Positions 17,381 through 26,644 of a stretch of DNA of 64,000 nucleotides are shown one piece after another. Under the pieces are notes generated by a model, which was not told the DNA's origin, ran no database searches, and saw only the letters and a list, made by a program, of their open reading frames with translations. A program made the translations under genes and the position numbers. The first letter of the stretch is position 1. Every line of letters starts with the position of its first letter. The stretch comes from Halostella limicola (GTDB lineage Archaea > Halobacteriota > Halobacteria > Halobacteriales > Natronoarchaeaceae): positions 496,001 to 560,000 of the forward strand of contig NZ_RCDI01000001.1 of the NCBI RefSeq assembly GCF_003675875.1, given 5' to 3'.

Positions 17381-17814
17381 TCCTCATCCTCTCTGGTTGC
17401 GGCCACAGGGCTATAGCGCTTCTCGTCAGCACCAGGTGGTTTCCTTGGTGGGTCCGCTGCTCCCGGTCGGCGCTGTGGAAAGATGTCCCCGTAGTTTTAT
17501 CAATACTCACGGTGGCGACTCGTTTGTCGGCGTCACGAAGACTGCCGACGCCTGTTGCCAGCCACAACGCCGTGACCACGCCCACCAGCCACTGATGTCC
17601 ATCGTCCCCATAGTGGGGTAGCGACTCCACTAGTGAGGCCGCCCACAGCGAACCCCCGCCGAGATGACCGGGGGTTCGCGGCCACCTCACCTGCTCTTGC
17701 GGCACGCACGTACCGGCGACCCTGCTCGCCGGATATGGTGAGCTAGCGTGGTGGGGGCAGCGATTCCTATCCACCCAGCCTGCTCGCCGTGCCCGAACGG
17801 CGACGGCAGCCGTT
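17381..17814. other. Region without a clear gene, containing a strong hairpin
   Basis: No convincing coding region was found in these 434 bases. Open frames exist on both strands but show no family signal. At 17648-17679 there is a perfect 11-bp inverted repeat, listed separately. Confidence 0.4.
17648..17679. repeat. Perfect 11-bp inverted repeat (hairpin)
   Basis: GCGAACCCCCG, 10 bases, CGGGGGTTCGC. The stem is long and GC-rich without a T-run, so a simple terminator is not obvious. It resembles in size and loop the end hairpins of the IS605 elements in this window and could be a solitary element end. Confidence 0.6.
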
Positions 17815-17947
17815 CATCAGAACAGGATGCTGTCGTACATGCGGTCGCGACCGTGCCGACCGCCCGCTCGCAGTGCGGACAGACGACGAGTTCCGAGGAG
17901 CCGGTGTCGTAGAGTGATTCGTCCCTGGCGAGACAGCGTGCTCCCAT
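17815..17947 (-). pseudogene. Broken copy of the small double-CxxC protein
   Basis: The codons for DTGSSELVVCPHCERAVGTVATA match the gene at 12468-12707 almost base for base over about 55 bases. The first zinc knuckle region is replaced by MGARCLARDESLY. After ATA, a frameshift separates the rest of the tail (the DNA still reads ATGCTGTCGTACATG as in the intact gene). The intact-type C-terminus is thus lost. It appears to be a rearranged duplicate. Confidence 0.6.
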
Positions 17948-18034
17948 GGGTGAGGTCCAGCATCTGCCAGTATCGACTCATTACGGCCACGTATGAGGTG
18001 TGTAACTAACCCGCTGTCGCTCGACAGTACTGGT

Positions 18035-18181
18035 ATGGACACACCGGCTTTCACACACGATGCGGACTCAGTGAGCTGTCCCTCGTGCCTGCGGCCGGCG
18101 GCGTCGTGGGAGACAGCCGAGCGCTACGGGATCGAGTGTCCGCACTGTGGGCACACGGAGGCGTTCAGTCAGCCCGACTAA
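18035..18181 (+). CDS. Small zinc-ribbon protein
   Basis: A 48-residue protein with two CxxC knuckles, CPSC (SVSCPSCLRPAASW) and CPHC (IECPHCGHTEAF), 17 residues apart, a compact zinc ribbon. The ATG at 18035 gives a start MDTPAFTHDA; an upstream in-frame ATG at 17993 would add 14 residues without clear logic. It converges with glmS (stop at 18219), leaving only 37 bases for termination. Function unknown. Confidence 0.6.
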   Translation: MDTPAFTHDADSVSCPSCLRPAASWETAERYGIECPHCGHTEAFSQPD

Positions 18182-18218
18182 CCAAGCGACGCCGTGCCGT
18201 GTGGCGCCACCGGTACGC

Positions 18219-20021
18219 TTACTCGACGGTGACGCTTTTCGCGAGGTTTCGCGGCTTGTCGATCGGCCGGTCCTTGAGTGCGGCGACGTGGTAGGCGAAC
18301 AGCTGCCAGTAGACGTTCGCGACGAGCGGCGCGACCCGGCCCACGTCGGGGACAGTGAAACGCGCGTCGAGGTATTTCTCGTCGTCGGGCATGGACGACG
18401 CGCCGATGACGGGCGCACCGCGGGCCTGAGCCTCCTTCACGTTGTTGAGCGTGTCCTCGGGCTCGGTCCCGGCTGTCAGCGTCGCGAGCACCGGCGTGCG
18501 CTCCGTGACGAGCGCGAGCGGGCCGTGTTTGAGCTCGCCCGACGCGAAGCCCTCGGCGTGGTCGTAGGAGATCTCCTTGAGTTTGAGTGCGCCCTCGAGC
18601 GCGACGGGGTAGCCGAGCTGGCGCCCGACGAAGAAGAACGCGTCATGGTCGGCGTATTCTTCTGCGACCGACTGGACGGCAGCCTCGTCGTCGAGCACCT
18701 GCTGGACGGCGCCCGGGAGCTGCTGGAGGTTGCCCAGCACCGTCGACGCCTGGTCCGCCGTGAGCGTCCCGCGCTGGCGGCCGATGTGGACCGCGACCAG
18801 CGCCAGCGTCGCGACCTGGGAGGCGAACGTCTTCGTCGCGGCGACGCCGATCTCTGGGCCGGCGCGGATGAACACGCTGTCGTCGGCTTCCCGTGTGACG
18901 GTGCTGCCAAGCGTATTCGTCACCGCGAGCGTTCTGGCGCCCGCCTGATTGGCCGCCCGGAGCGCCGACAGCGTGTCGGCCGTCTCGCCGCTCTGCGTGA
19001 CGGCGATGGTGAGGGTGCGCCACGGGTCGCTGCCGCTGTCGAACGCGTACTCGCTGGCGATCGACACCGACGTGCGGACGTCCGCGAACTCTCCGAGGAG
19101 TCGCGCCGCGTACTCACCGGCGTAGTTGGAGGTGCCGCAGGCGACGATCTGGATCTCTTCAATTGACTGCAGGTACTCCTGGGGGAGGTCCAGGTCCAGA
19201 TCCACTGTGCCGGCCTGTTGGTCGATACGGCCGGCGATCGTCTGGCGCAAGGCGTCGGGTTGCTCGTGGATCTCCTTGAGCATGTAGTGGTCGTAGCCGC
19301 TCTTCTCGGCGGCGTCGGCCTCCCACTCGATCGTCTCCGTCGGCGGGTCCACACGGTCGCCGTCGCGATACAGCGTGACGGCGTCGCGAATGACCGCGAC
19401 GTCGCCGTCTTCCAGGTAGGTCACCTGGTCCGTGTACTCGAGAAACGCCGTCACGTCGCTCGCGAGGTACGTCCCATCGTCGCCGTGGCCGAGCACGAGC
19501 GGGCTGTCGTCGCGGGCGGCGTACACGCCGTCGTAGCCCTCGACTGTCGCACAGACCGCGTAGCTGCCCTCGAGGCGGTCCGTGACGGCGGTGAGGGCGT
19601 CGACGGGGTCGTCGCCGGCCGCCAGCCGCTCCTCGAGGAGGTGGGGGATGACCTCCGTGTCCGTCTCGCTCGTGAACTCGTGGTCGGCGAGGTCGGCCTT
19701 GAGCGCGTCGTAGTTCTCGATGATACCGTTGTGGACGACGGCAACTTCCCGGGTGCAGTCCGTATGCGGGTGGGCGTTCGCGTCCGTCGGCAGGCCATGC
19801 GTCGACCAGCGCGTGTGGCCGATGCCGCAGGTCGCCTCGCTGCTGGGCGGGCAGGCCTGGACGAGTTCGTCCACCTCGCCGCTGCACTTCTCGATCGATA
19901 TGTCGCCGTTGTGGAGGGCGACGCCTGCGGAGTCGTAGCCGCGGTACTCGAGGTTCTGGAGGCCGGTCTGGATGATAGGCAATGCGTCTTGGTCGCCGTG
20001 ATAGCCGATAATACCACACAT
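18219..20021 (-). CDS. glmS: Glutamine--fructose-6-phosphate aminotransferase (isomerizing)
   Basis: A 600-residue cytoplasmic enzyme making glucosamine-6-phosphate from fructose-6-phosphate and glutamine. The N-terminal glutaminase domain begins MCGIIGYHGD with the catalytic Cys2 and includes GIGHTRWSTHG and HNGIIENYDAL. Two SIS isomerase domains follow (ACGTSNYAGEYAARL, VTQSGETADTLSAL, SGELKHGPLALV), and the conserved end KPRNLAKSVTVE is present. The length is normal. It is 3 bases downstream of the glmU-like gene, so both are one operon feeding UDP-GlcNAc synthesis for the glycan genes that follow. Confidence 0.97.
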   Translation of the reverse strand: MCGIIGYHGDQDALPIIQTGLQNLEYRGYDSAGVALHNGDISIEKCSGEVDELVQACPPSSEATCGIGHTRWSTHGLPTDANAHPHTDCTREVAVVHNGIIENYDALKADLADHEFTSETDTEVIPHLLEERLAAGDDPVDALTAVTDRLEGSYAVCATVEGYDGVYAARDDSPLVLGHGDDGTYLASDVTAFLEYTDQVTYLEDGDVAVIRDAVTLYRDGDRVDPPTETIEWEADAAEKSGYDHYMLKEIHEQPDALRQTIAGRIDQQAGTVDLDLDLPQEYLQSIEEIQIVACGTSNYAGEYAARLLGEFADVRTSVSIASEYAFDSGSDPWRTLTIAVTQSGETADTLSALRAANQAGARTLAVTNTLGSTVTREADDSVFIRAGPEIGVAATKTFASQVATLALVAVHIGRQRGTLTADQASTVLGNLQQLPGAVQQVLDDEAAVQSVAEEYADHDAFFFVGRQLGYPVALEGALKLKEISYDHAEGFASGELKHGPLALVTERTPVLATLTAGTEPEDTLNNVKEAQARGAPVIGASSMPDDEKYLDARFTVPDVGRVAPLVANVYWQLFAYHVAALKDRPIDKPRNLAKSVTVE

Positions 20022-20024
20022 AGA

Positions 20025-21182
20025 TTATCCCGTCCGCACGACTGCGTTCGATGCGATGCGATCCCCGACGACGGCGCCGTCGCCGACCGTGACGTCGTCG
20101 CCGATCACTGTTCCTGGTTCGAGGACGACCGTGCTGCCGAGCGTCGTGTTGTCGCCGACGACGCCGCCAAGCGTGACGTCTTCATGGACGGTGCCGTCGA
20201 CAGTCAGCGTCGTCTGGCCGCCGCTGACGGTGCTGCCGGCGCCGACCGTCGCGTTCTCGCCGACGATGCAGTCGCGAACGACGGCGCCGTCCTCGATGAC
20301 GGCGTCCTGGAGGACGATCGCGTTCGCCACGACCGCGTTCGCGCCGACAGTTACGTTCGGGCCAAGCGCCGTGCCCGGGCGGAGCGTCGTGTTCGGGCCG
20401 ACGACCGTGTCGGTGCCGACCGTGACGGCGTCCGCGACGGCCGCCGATGGATCGATGCGGCCCGCCGTGGCGTTGGTGGTGTCGTCGAGGAGGTGGGCGT
20501 TGACCCGGAGGAGGTCCCACAGCTGGGAGACGTCCGTCCACGTTCCTTGGTGGCGGAGGACGTCGACGCGTGTGTGGTCGGCGAGGTTCGTGACGGCCCG
20601 CGGGAGTCCGATCTCGCCTTCCGGGGTGGGGTCGGTGTGGTCGATCACGTCGATGATCGCCGGAGGGAGCCGGTAGACGCCCGCGTTGATGAGTTCCGAC
20701 GTTGGTTGGTGGGTCGGTTTCTCCTGGATGTCGACCAGCCGTTCGGCGTCGGTCGTGACGACGCCGTACTCCCTGGGTGTGTCGACGCGCGTCGCCGTCA
20801 CGACCGCGTCGGCATCCGTGTTGGTCGTTCGGACGCGCTCGACGAGGTTAGCGTCGATGATGCGGTCGCCATTGAGCACGAGAAAGTCGTCGTCGACGTA
20901 GGGGGCGGCCTGCGCGACGGCGTGGCCCGTGCCGAGTTGGCGCTCCTGGATGGCGTACGTGATGTCGACGCCCCAGTCATCGCCGTCGCCGAAGTGATTC
21001 TGGATGCGCGCGCGCTGGTAGCCGACGACGAGGACGATCTCGTCGATGCCGGCCGCCGCGACCGCCTCGACGACGGACTCGAGGATCGGAGTGTTGGCGA
21101 CCGGCAGCATCGGCTTCGGTCGCCGGTTCGTCAGCGGCCGCAGCCGGCGGCCCTCGCCCGCCGCGAGGATGACCGCTTTCAC
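20025..21182 (-). CDS. glmU: GlmU-like sugar-1-phosphate nucleotidyltransferase/acetyltransferase
   Basis: A 385-residue two-domain protein. The pyrophosphorylase domain has the signature VILAAGEGRRLRPLTNRRPKPMLPVAN and the metal/nucleotide segments GTGHAVAQAAPYVDDDFLVLNGD. The C-terminal about 150 residues form a left-handed beta-helix of hexapeptide repeats (AAVADAVTVGTDTVVGPNTTL and later turns). This suggests GlcN-1-P acetyltransferase plus UDP-GlcNAc pyrophosphorylase, though relatives act as glucose-1-phosphate thymidylyltransferases. Its operon with glmS supports the UDP-GlcNAc role. The ATG at 21182 gives a natural start, MKAVILAAG. Confidence 0.88.
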   Translation of the reverse strand: MKAVILAAGEGRRLRPLTNRRPKPMLPVANTPILESVVEAVAAAGIDEIVLVVGYQRARIQNHFGDGDDWGVDITYAIQERQLGTGHAVAQAAPYVDDDFLVLNGDRIIDANLVERVRTTNTDADAVVTATRVDTPREYGVVTTDAERLVDIQEKPTHQPTSELINAGVYRLPPAIIDVIDHTDPTPEGEIGLPRAVTNLADHTRVDVLRHQGTWTDVSQLWDLLRVNAHLLDDTTNATAGRIDPSAAVADAVTVGTDTVVGPNTTLRPGTALGPNVTVGANAVVANAIVLQDAVIEDGAVVRDCIVGENATVGAGSTVSGGQTTLTVDGTVHEDVTLGGVVGDNTTLGSTVVLEPGTVIGDDVTVGDGAVVGDRIASNAVVRTG

Positions 21183-21403
21183 TCGGGATCACCGTTGTAA
21201 GTCATTTGAATCCCATTAACTCCATAACAAGTTAAGTCTTTTACTCATTTTTTCTATCACACTGAATCAGCGTTACCTTGGTGATTTTTCGGGAGAAATA
21301 TAATTTTAATGACTGCAATTACGGAATGGTGACGCGAGTAAACGTATTCTGGTACGACGTCCCCTCACCGAGGGGATTTGGTACGAGTGTGATGCAGTTC
21401 TCA

Positions 21404-21625
21404 CTAGTTTGACTGCACTATTCTTCCGCAGGAGATCGCGGTGACAATGAGAATAGCCATACCAAATTGCAAACTGAAAAGGGCCCTTCCGGCCGGCGAA
21501 TTCATGGCCGCAAATCCACCGAGTTCTTCGACTACCGTATAGAAGGTGTTAATCCCCATTATTATAACAAGTATGAACACTCCTACTGGCATCCATTTGC
21601 CCTCGTTCCACTCTTTCGTAGACAT
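21404..21625 (-). CDS. Small two-helix membrane protein
   Basis: A 73-residue protein with two hydrophobic segments, PVGVFILVIIMGINTFYTVV and FSLQFGMAILIVTAISC, joined by ELGGFAAMNSPAGRAL. No family is recognised. The surrounding DNA is more AT-rich than the flanking glycan genes. It is isolated between glmU and the glycosyltransferase gene, on the opposite strand to the latter. It could be real or chance; hydrophobic organisation favours a real gene. Confidence 0.45.
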   Translation of the reverse strand: MSTKEWNEGKWMPVGVFILVIIMGINTFYTVVEELGGFAAMNSPAGRALFSLQFGMAILIVTAISCGRIVQSN

Positions 21626-21897
21626 GTGATTGACAAGAGTAATGATATACAGATGATAAATATTGTGATAGGGCGGAGTTATCTCGGTAGAGAGTGGTCG
21701 TGCTTGTCAGGAATCGTTTCCGCCTCGTCCTTTACTGAAATAATTCATAGGAAACAGTATCACATAGGAAAGTGTTTAGTAGTTAGGATAATTTTTAGAT
21801 GACATGTCTAAGGATGGATGGACTGAGAGCAGGTGGAATGCGGTGATGGGATGATGCGCATGCTACAGTCCGAATATCGGCAGCCCATTTTCAAATC

Positions 21898-23190
21898 ATG
21901 TCACACGAGTCAGTAACGGGTCCGGAGACGCAAGCCCCCAGAAAACCCGAGACGACGTACGCGGTCGCGATCGTCCCAGGTAACCCCGATGCGGTGTTCC
22001 AGACTGCTTGCGGTGCACTCCGCGAAGGGTTTACTGTGTACGTCGCTTCAGATGGCCTTGATCCCGAAGTACACCACCTACTCGAGCAGGTGGATGTCCG
22101 TGTCGTCGATGGGCTGGAACACCGTCTCCAGACGGATACCAGAGAAGTACTGACGGACACAGCCAAGGCGGACGATGTCGACGGACTCGTGCTCTGTCAC
22201 GCCGATGAGACCGTCGACTTCGCTGCGTGTCGGCGCTCGCTCGCCGCGTCGTCGTCGTTCGCTATCTCCGCGTCCGACGAGTCCACGTCGTCCGGTCGAT
22301 TGGTCGGGATCCCCGCCTACAACGAAGCGGTCGGGATCGGGAGTACGATCATCGCTGCACAGCAGTTCGCTGACGAGGTCGTCGTCGTCGACGACGGCAG
22401 CTCGGACGACACTGTTGCAATCGCTCGTGATACGGGGGCGACGGTGCTCGAACACGAGGAGAATAAAGGGAAGGGGCGCGCCCTCCAGACGTTCTTCGAG
22501 TATGCCCGCTCGTCGAACCACGAGTCGTTCGTCGTGCTTGATGGCGATGGCCAACACCTGCCAGAGGACATTCCGGCCGTCGTTGATCCGGTCGAAACGG
22601 AGGATGCGGACGTCGTCATCGGCAGTCGCTATCTCGAGGGAACCGGCGCCGACGAAACGCCGTTCTATCGTCGACTCGGCCAGAAGACGCTCGACTATCT
22701 GACCGTCGGCTCGAGCGGAACGAAGCTCTCCGATACCCAGAGCGGGTTTCGGGCGTTTTCGCCGGACGCGGTTGATCGGCTGTCGATCCAGACGGACGGG
22801 ATGGGCGTCGAAAGCGAGATGATCGGGAACGCGATGGACCACGATCTGACGATTGACGAGGTCGCCATCGACGTCCGGTACGAAGGCGTCGACGGCCAGA
22901 CGTACAATCCACTGCAGCACGGGCTGCGCGTCGCAACGTTCCTCCTGCAACTCATCCGGGATCGCCATCCATTGGCGTTCTTCGGTGTGCCGGGCTTCCT
23001 CTGTACCGCCGCGGGTGTGACGCTCGGTGTGAACGTGATCCTCCTCTACAACAGCGCCGGTACCTTCGCGATCGGCCGCACGCTCGGAGGCATCTTCCTG
23101 ATGATCGTGGGAGTGCTCGGCGTGTTCTGTGGGCTCGTCCTGAATCGGATGTCGAACATGATTACCGAACTGAAGGAGGTGTCGCGATGA
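21898..23190 (+). CDS. Dolichyl-phosphate-type family 2 glycosyltransferase with two C-terminal TM helices
   Basis: A 430-residue protein. Residues 1-135 form an unusual N-terminal region (AIVPGNPDAVFQTACGALREGFTVYVASDG). The GT-A domain starts at about 138 with VGIPAYNEAVGIGSTI, then DEVVVVDDGSSDDT, VLDGDGQHLPEDI (the DGD metal motif) and DTQSGFRAFSPDAV. Two hydrophobic helices near the C-terminus (FFGVPGFLCTAAGVTLGVNVILL and GGIFLMIVGVLGVFCGLVL) anchor it. Relatives charge dolichyl phosphate in archaeal N-glycosylation. Its stop overlaps the epimerase start by 4 bases, and it leads a co-directional run to 27929. Confidence 0.88.
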   Translation: MSHESVTGPETQAPRKPETTYAVAIVPGNPDAVFQTACGALREGFTVYVASDGLDPEVHHLLEQVDVRVVDGLEHRLQTDTREVLTDTAKADDVDGLVLCHADETVDFAACRRSLAASSSFAISASDESTSSGRLVGIPAYNEAVGIGSTIIAAQQFADEVVVVDDGSSDDTVAIARDTGATVLEHEENKGKGRALQTFFEYARSSNHESFVVLDGDGQHLPEDIPAVVDPVETEDADVVIGSRYLEGTGADETPFYRRLGQKTLDYLTVGSSGTKLSDTQSGFRAFSPDAVDRLSIQTDGMGVESEMIGNAMDHDLTIDEVAIDVRYEGVDGQTYNPLQHGLRVATFLLQLIRDRHPLAFFGVPGFLCTAAGVTLGVNVILLYNSAGTFAIGRTLGGIFLMIVGVLGVFCGLVLNRMSNMITELKEVSR

Positions 23191-24296
23191 CGGCCGATGT
23201 CGATGTGACGATCGTGCTGGGGACGCGCCCCGAGATCATCAAGCTCGCGCCCGTCATCCGCGCCTGTGAACAGTACGACGTGGCGTACTCGGTAATCCAC
23301 ACGGGTCAGCACTACTCCGACTCGCTCGATACCGTCTTCTTCGACCAGCTCGAACTCCCGGAGCCTGACCACCACCTCGGCGTCGGATCGGACACGCATG
23401 CGAACCAGACGGCCGCAATGATGGTCGGGATCGAGGAGCTCCTGCTTGCGGAAGACCCGGAGGTCGTGCTGGTGCAGGGCGATACGAACTCCGTGCTCGC
23501 GGGCGCCATCGCGACGAGCAAACTGGATATCGAGCTCGGCCACATCGAAGCCGGGCTCCGGAGTTTCGACCGATCGATGCCTGAAGAGACGAATCGGATC
23601 GTTACGGACCACGTCGGCGACTACTTGTTCGCGCCGACCGAGCAGTCACGCGAGTACCTGCTGGATGAAGGCGTCGACGACGAGCGTATCTACGTCACCG
23701 GCAACACCGTCGTCGATGCGGTTGAACAGAACCGGGCGCTCGCCGAACAGAAGAGTGATATACTCAACACTCTGGGAGTCGAACGACGTGAGTTCGCCCT
23801 GATGACTGCCCACCGCGCGGAGAACGTTGACGACAAAGACCGATTCAAGGAGCTACTCGATGGTGTCGGGCAGGTGGCGGAAGAGTTGTCAATCGACCTC
23901 CTCTATCCGATTCACCCCCGTGCGCGGAGCAAGCTCAATGAGTTCGACCTTGATGTTCATGCTCGTATCCGGCTTATCGAGCCGCAGGACTATTTGGATT
24001 TCCTGACGCTCGAGAGTGCAGCTTCGCTCATCCTGACTGACTCCGGCGGCGTTCAGGAGGAAGCTTGTATTCTGGGTGTCCCCTGTGTGACGCTGCGGGA
24101 GAACACGGAACGTCCGGAGACGATCGAGGCAGGTGCGAACCGCCTCGTCGGAACGGACCCAAGCCGGATCGTTGATGGGGCCGTCACAGCCGTCACCGAC
24201 GCTGGTGACTGGCAGAACCCCTTCGGTGACGGCACTGCTGGCGAACGGATTCTGGACGCGCTACCGATTACGATGCGATCAGAGGTGCTACAATGA
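23187..24296 (+). CDS. wecB: UDP-N-acetylglucosamine 2-epimerase (non-hydrolysing)
   Basis: A 369-residue enzyme that interconverts UDP-GlcNAc and UDP-ManNAc. Family landmarks are all visible: VLGTRPEIIKLAPVI near the start, HTGQHYSDSLD, VQGDTNSVLAGA, HIEAGLRSFDRSMPEE, TAHRAENVD, LTDSGGVQEEACILGVP, and RENTERPETIEAGAN. The length is normal. It overlaps its neighbours by 4 bases on each side (ATGA), indicating tight co-translation with the glycosyltransferase and the UDP-ManNAc dehydrogenase. It takes the UDP-GlcNAc supplied by GlmS and GlmU. Confidence 0.96.
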   Translation: MTADVDVTIVLGTRPEIIKLAPVIRACEQYDVAYSVIHTGQHYSDSLDTVFFDQLELPEPDHHLGVGSDTHANQTAAMMVGIEELLLAEDPEVVLVQGDTNSVLAGAIATSKLDIELGHIEAGLRSFDRSMPEETNRIVTDHVGDYLFAPTEQSREYLLDEGVDDERIYVTGNTVVDAVEQNRALAEQKSDILNTLGVERREFALMTAHRAENVDDKDRFKELLDGVGQVAEELSIDLLYPIHPRARSKLNEFDLDVHARIRLIEPQDYLDFLTLESAASLILTDSGGVQEEACILGVPCVTLRENTERPETIEAGANRLVGTDPSRIVDGAVTAVTDAGDWQNPFGDGTAGERILDALPITMRSEVLQ

Positions 24297-25582
24297 GTAC
24301 GATCTGTGTCCATGGACTAGGCTATATCGGCCTGCCGACCGCTGCAATGTTCGCTAATTACGACCACGACGTCATCGGTTACGACGCTGATTCCGAGGTT
24401 ATAGACCAGCTCAATGACGGTGAAGTCCACTTCGACGAACCTGGTCTGCGAGCGTTCGTGACGCAAGCGCTCGAATCCGGGAATCTTACCGTCAGTGACG
24501 AAGTCGTCCCTGCGAAGTACCACATTATCGCTGTGCCGACGCCGTTCGATGACGACACCAAGGAAGCCGACCTGGCGTACGTGAAGACTGCAGGTGAGGC
24601 GATCGTACCGCACTTGCGGACGGGCGACACGGTAATTCTGGAGTCGACCGTGCCGCCAGGGACGACTGTCGACGTGTTACAGCCGGTCCTCGAGGAAAGC
24701 GGCCTCAATGCGGGCAACGACTTTGCGCTCGTTCACTGCCCCGAGACGGTACTCCCGGGGAACATCATCACCGAACTGCGGGAGAACAATCGTATCATCG
24801 GCGGCGTCAACGGCGTCTCAACGCAGGCAGCCGTCCGACTGTACGAGTCGTTCGTCGAAGGCGAGATTCGGACGACGGCAAACGCGACGACCGCCGAGTT
24901 CGTCAAACTGATCCAGAACACGTTCCGCGATACGAACATTGCCCTCGCGAACGAGATCGCGATTCTGGCGGACGACTACGGGATCGACTCGCGGGAAGCG
25001 ATCGACCTGGCGAATCAGCACCCTCGTGTCGATATCCACCAACCCGGGCCGGGGGTTGGCGGCCATTGTCTCCCTATCGATCCCTGGTTCCTCGGCCAGA
25101 ACTCCGACAAACTGGATCTGATTGAGGTTGCCCGGCAGGTGAACGATGGAATGTCTGAGTACGTCATCGAGATCCTGCAAGACGAACTCGGCTCGGTGGC
25201 CGGCAAGAAAATCGCCATTCTAGGTGTGGCGTATAAAGGGAACGTCGGCGATACGCGAATGAGTCCTGGCTTGAAGCTGGCTCGTGACTTGCAGGCAGTG
25301 GAATCAACTGAGGCTGACGCGGCAATTGTGGATGGTGGTTCGTCGGTTGATATTGCACTGCACGACCCGCATGTGACTGATTCAACGCTTGATCTCACTG
25401 ACCTTGATGACGCTGTCAGTGATGCAGATGCAGTTGTGATCACCACTGATCACGATGAATTCGAACAACTCGACCCTCGGCAGATAGGCGATCTCATGAA
25501 TTGGGATCTGGTCGTTGACACGAAAGCGATCCTTCCGGAAGCACGGTGGCAATCAGCAGACATGACCCTGCGACGTATCTAA
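24293..25582 (+). CDS. wecC: UDP-N-acetyl-D-mannosamine dehydrogenase
   Basis: A 429-residue nucleotide-sugar dehydrogenase producing UDP-ManNAcA with NAD+. The N-terminal Rossmann motif is VHGLGYIGLPTAAMFA. The central domain contains ESTVPPGTT, VHCPETVLPGNI and EFVKLIQNTFRDTNIALANE. The catalytic Cys is in PGPGVGGHCLPIDPWF. The C-terminal domain starts with ILGVAYKGNVGDTRMSPG. Coupling to wecB makes the ManNAc specificity more likely than UDP-glucose. The DUF354 gene starts 3 bases downstream of the stop. Confidence 0.95.
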   Translation: MSTICVHGLGYIGLPTAAMFANYDHDVIGYDADSEVIDQLNDGEVHFDEPGLRAFVTQALESGNLTVSDEVVPAKYHIIAVPTPFDDDTKEADLAYVKTAGEAIVPHLRTGDTVILESTVPPGTTVDVLQPVLEESGLNAGNDFALVHCPETVLPGNIITELRENNRIIGGVNGVSTQAAVRLYESFVEGEIRTTANATTAEFVKLIQNTFRDTNIALANEIAILADDYGIDSREAIDLANQHPRVDIHQPGPGVGGHCLPIDPWFLGQNSDKLDLIEVARQVNDGMSEYVIEILQDELGSVAGKKIAILGVAYKGNVGDTRMSPGLKLARDLQAVESTEADAAIVDGGSSVDIALHDPHVTDSTLDLTDLDDAVSDADAVVITTDHDEFEQLDPRQIGDLMNWDLVVDTKAILPEARWQSADMTLRRI

Positions 25583-25585
25583 CCG

Positions 25586-26644
25586 ATGTCTAATACAAGT
25601 GAAACAACAACGTGGATCGACCTGGTAAGTCCCTCTCATCCGTTCTTCTTCCGCGCATTAGCTGATGAATTCCCGGAGATGCGACTCCAAACGACTGTCC
25701 GGGAGAAAACGGAGACAGTTGCCCTCGCGGCCGAGGCCGGATTTAAGTATCGTGTGGTTGGCAGAGACTTCGATAACCCTCGTCTTCGGAAGTTCGGTAT
25801 CCCGCTTCGCACTGGGCAACTCGCGCTGTCCGCCCCCCAAGCAGACGTGTCCTTCTCGTCCCGAAATGCGATGTGTATCCTCGCATCCAAGGCAAGGGGA
25901 ATTCCATCGATACACTTCACAGACAATGACATCACCGCGCATGTCGATGGACTCTCCTTCGAGAAACTCTACAACCGGCTTGAAGCGATGGCGACGCACA
26001 ACGTCGTCCCGGCAGCCTTCGAGACGAACGAGCTCGTCAAACGCGGTGCGGATCCCGAGAGTGTGCACACCTACGACGGCTACAAGGAAGATATCTACAT
26101 TGCTGATTTTGAGTCTGATCCGGCGTTTACCGATCAGTTCCCCTTCGAGGAGTATATCGTCGTCCGGCCGGAAGCACTCGACGCTGCCTATGTTGATACT
26201 GAGGAGTCACTCGTTCCCGAGTTGCTTGAGGGTGCTGTCGAACGGGATTTGAGTGTCGTTTATCTTCCCCGCGGCCGGGGGGACGAGCGATATGCAGCTC
26301 CCTATGACGACACGGAGGTCTACACACCGGATGAAGCACTCAACGGGCTCCAGCTGGCTTGGCACTCGAGATGTATGCTCACTGGGTCCGGCACGATGGC
26401 GCGGGAAGCAGCCTGTATGGAGAAACCAGCCGTGTCCTTCTTCCCGAACACGCTACTCTCGGTGGACCGCGAACTCGAAGCTGACGGGCGGATCTTCCAT
26501 TCACGCGATCCAACTGCGATTTTCGATTATATCGATTCACTCTCAAACCAAGATATTTCACCGGATCTAACGCGATCGAGGACTGTCCGTCAAGAAGTCG
26601 CTGAGATTGTCACGGAGATTATCAATGAAGAACACCATCCCTGA
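25586..26644 (+). CDS. DUF354-family protein, predicted GT-B-fold glycosyltransferase or epimerase-like
   Basis: A 352-residue cytoplasmic protein. Features of the DUF354 family are visible: the early SPSHPFFFRALADEF (in place of the usual DxxHPxHVHFF), then EAGFKYRVVG and FTDNDITAHV. Near the end, LAWHSRCMLTGSGTMAREAACMEKPAVSFFP is a GT-B-like nucleotide-sugar loop. These proteins occur in archaeal surface-glycan clusters and are presumed glycosyltransferases, though activity is not established. It sits 3 bases after wecC and overlaps the next gene by 20 bases. Confidence 0.82.
   Translation: MSNTSETTTWIDLVSPSHPFFFRALADEFPEMRLQTTVREKTETVALAAEAGFKYRVVGRDFDNPRLRKFGIPLRTGQLALSAPQADVSFSSRNAMCILASKARGIPSIHFTDNDITAHVDGLSFEKLYNRLEAMATHNVVPAAFETNELVKRGADPESVHTYDGYKEDIYIADFESDPAFTDQFPFEEYIVVRPEALDAAYVDTEESLVPELLEGAVERDLSVVYLPRGRGDERYAAPYDDTEVYTPDEALNGLQLAWHSRCMLTGSGTMAREAACMEKPAVSFFPNTLLSVDRELEADGRIFHSRDPTAIFDYIDSLSNQDISPDLTRSRTVRQEVAEIVTEIINEEHHP

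Noticed and set aside
17307-17774. A 155-codon minus-strand frame upstream of the GT2/GT21 gene
   Set aside because: It overlaps the glycosyltransferase start in another frame and shows no conserved pattern, although a short hydrophobic stretch (WLVGVVTALWLATGVG) made me look twice.
19218-21200. A 660-codon open frame on the plus strand across glmS and glmU
   Set aside because: It is antisense to two well-supported genes; the composition is Arg/Val/Asp-rich shadow sequence of GC-rich codons and it has no family pattern.
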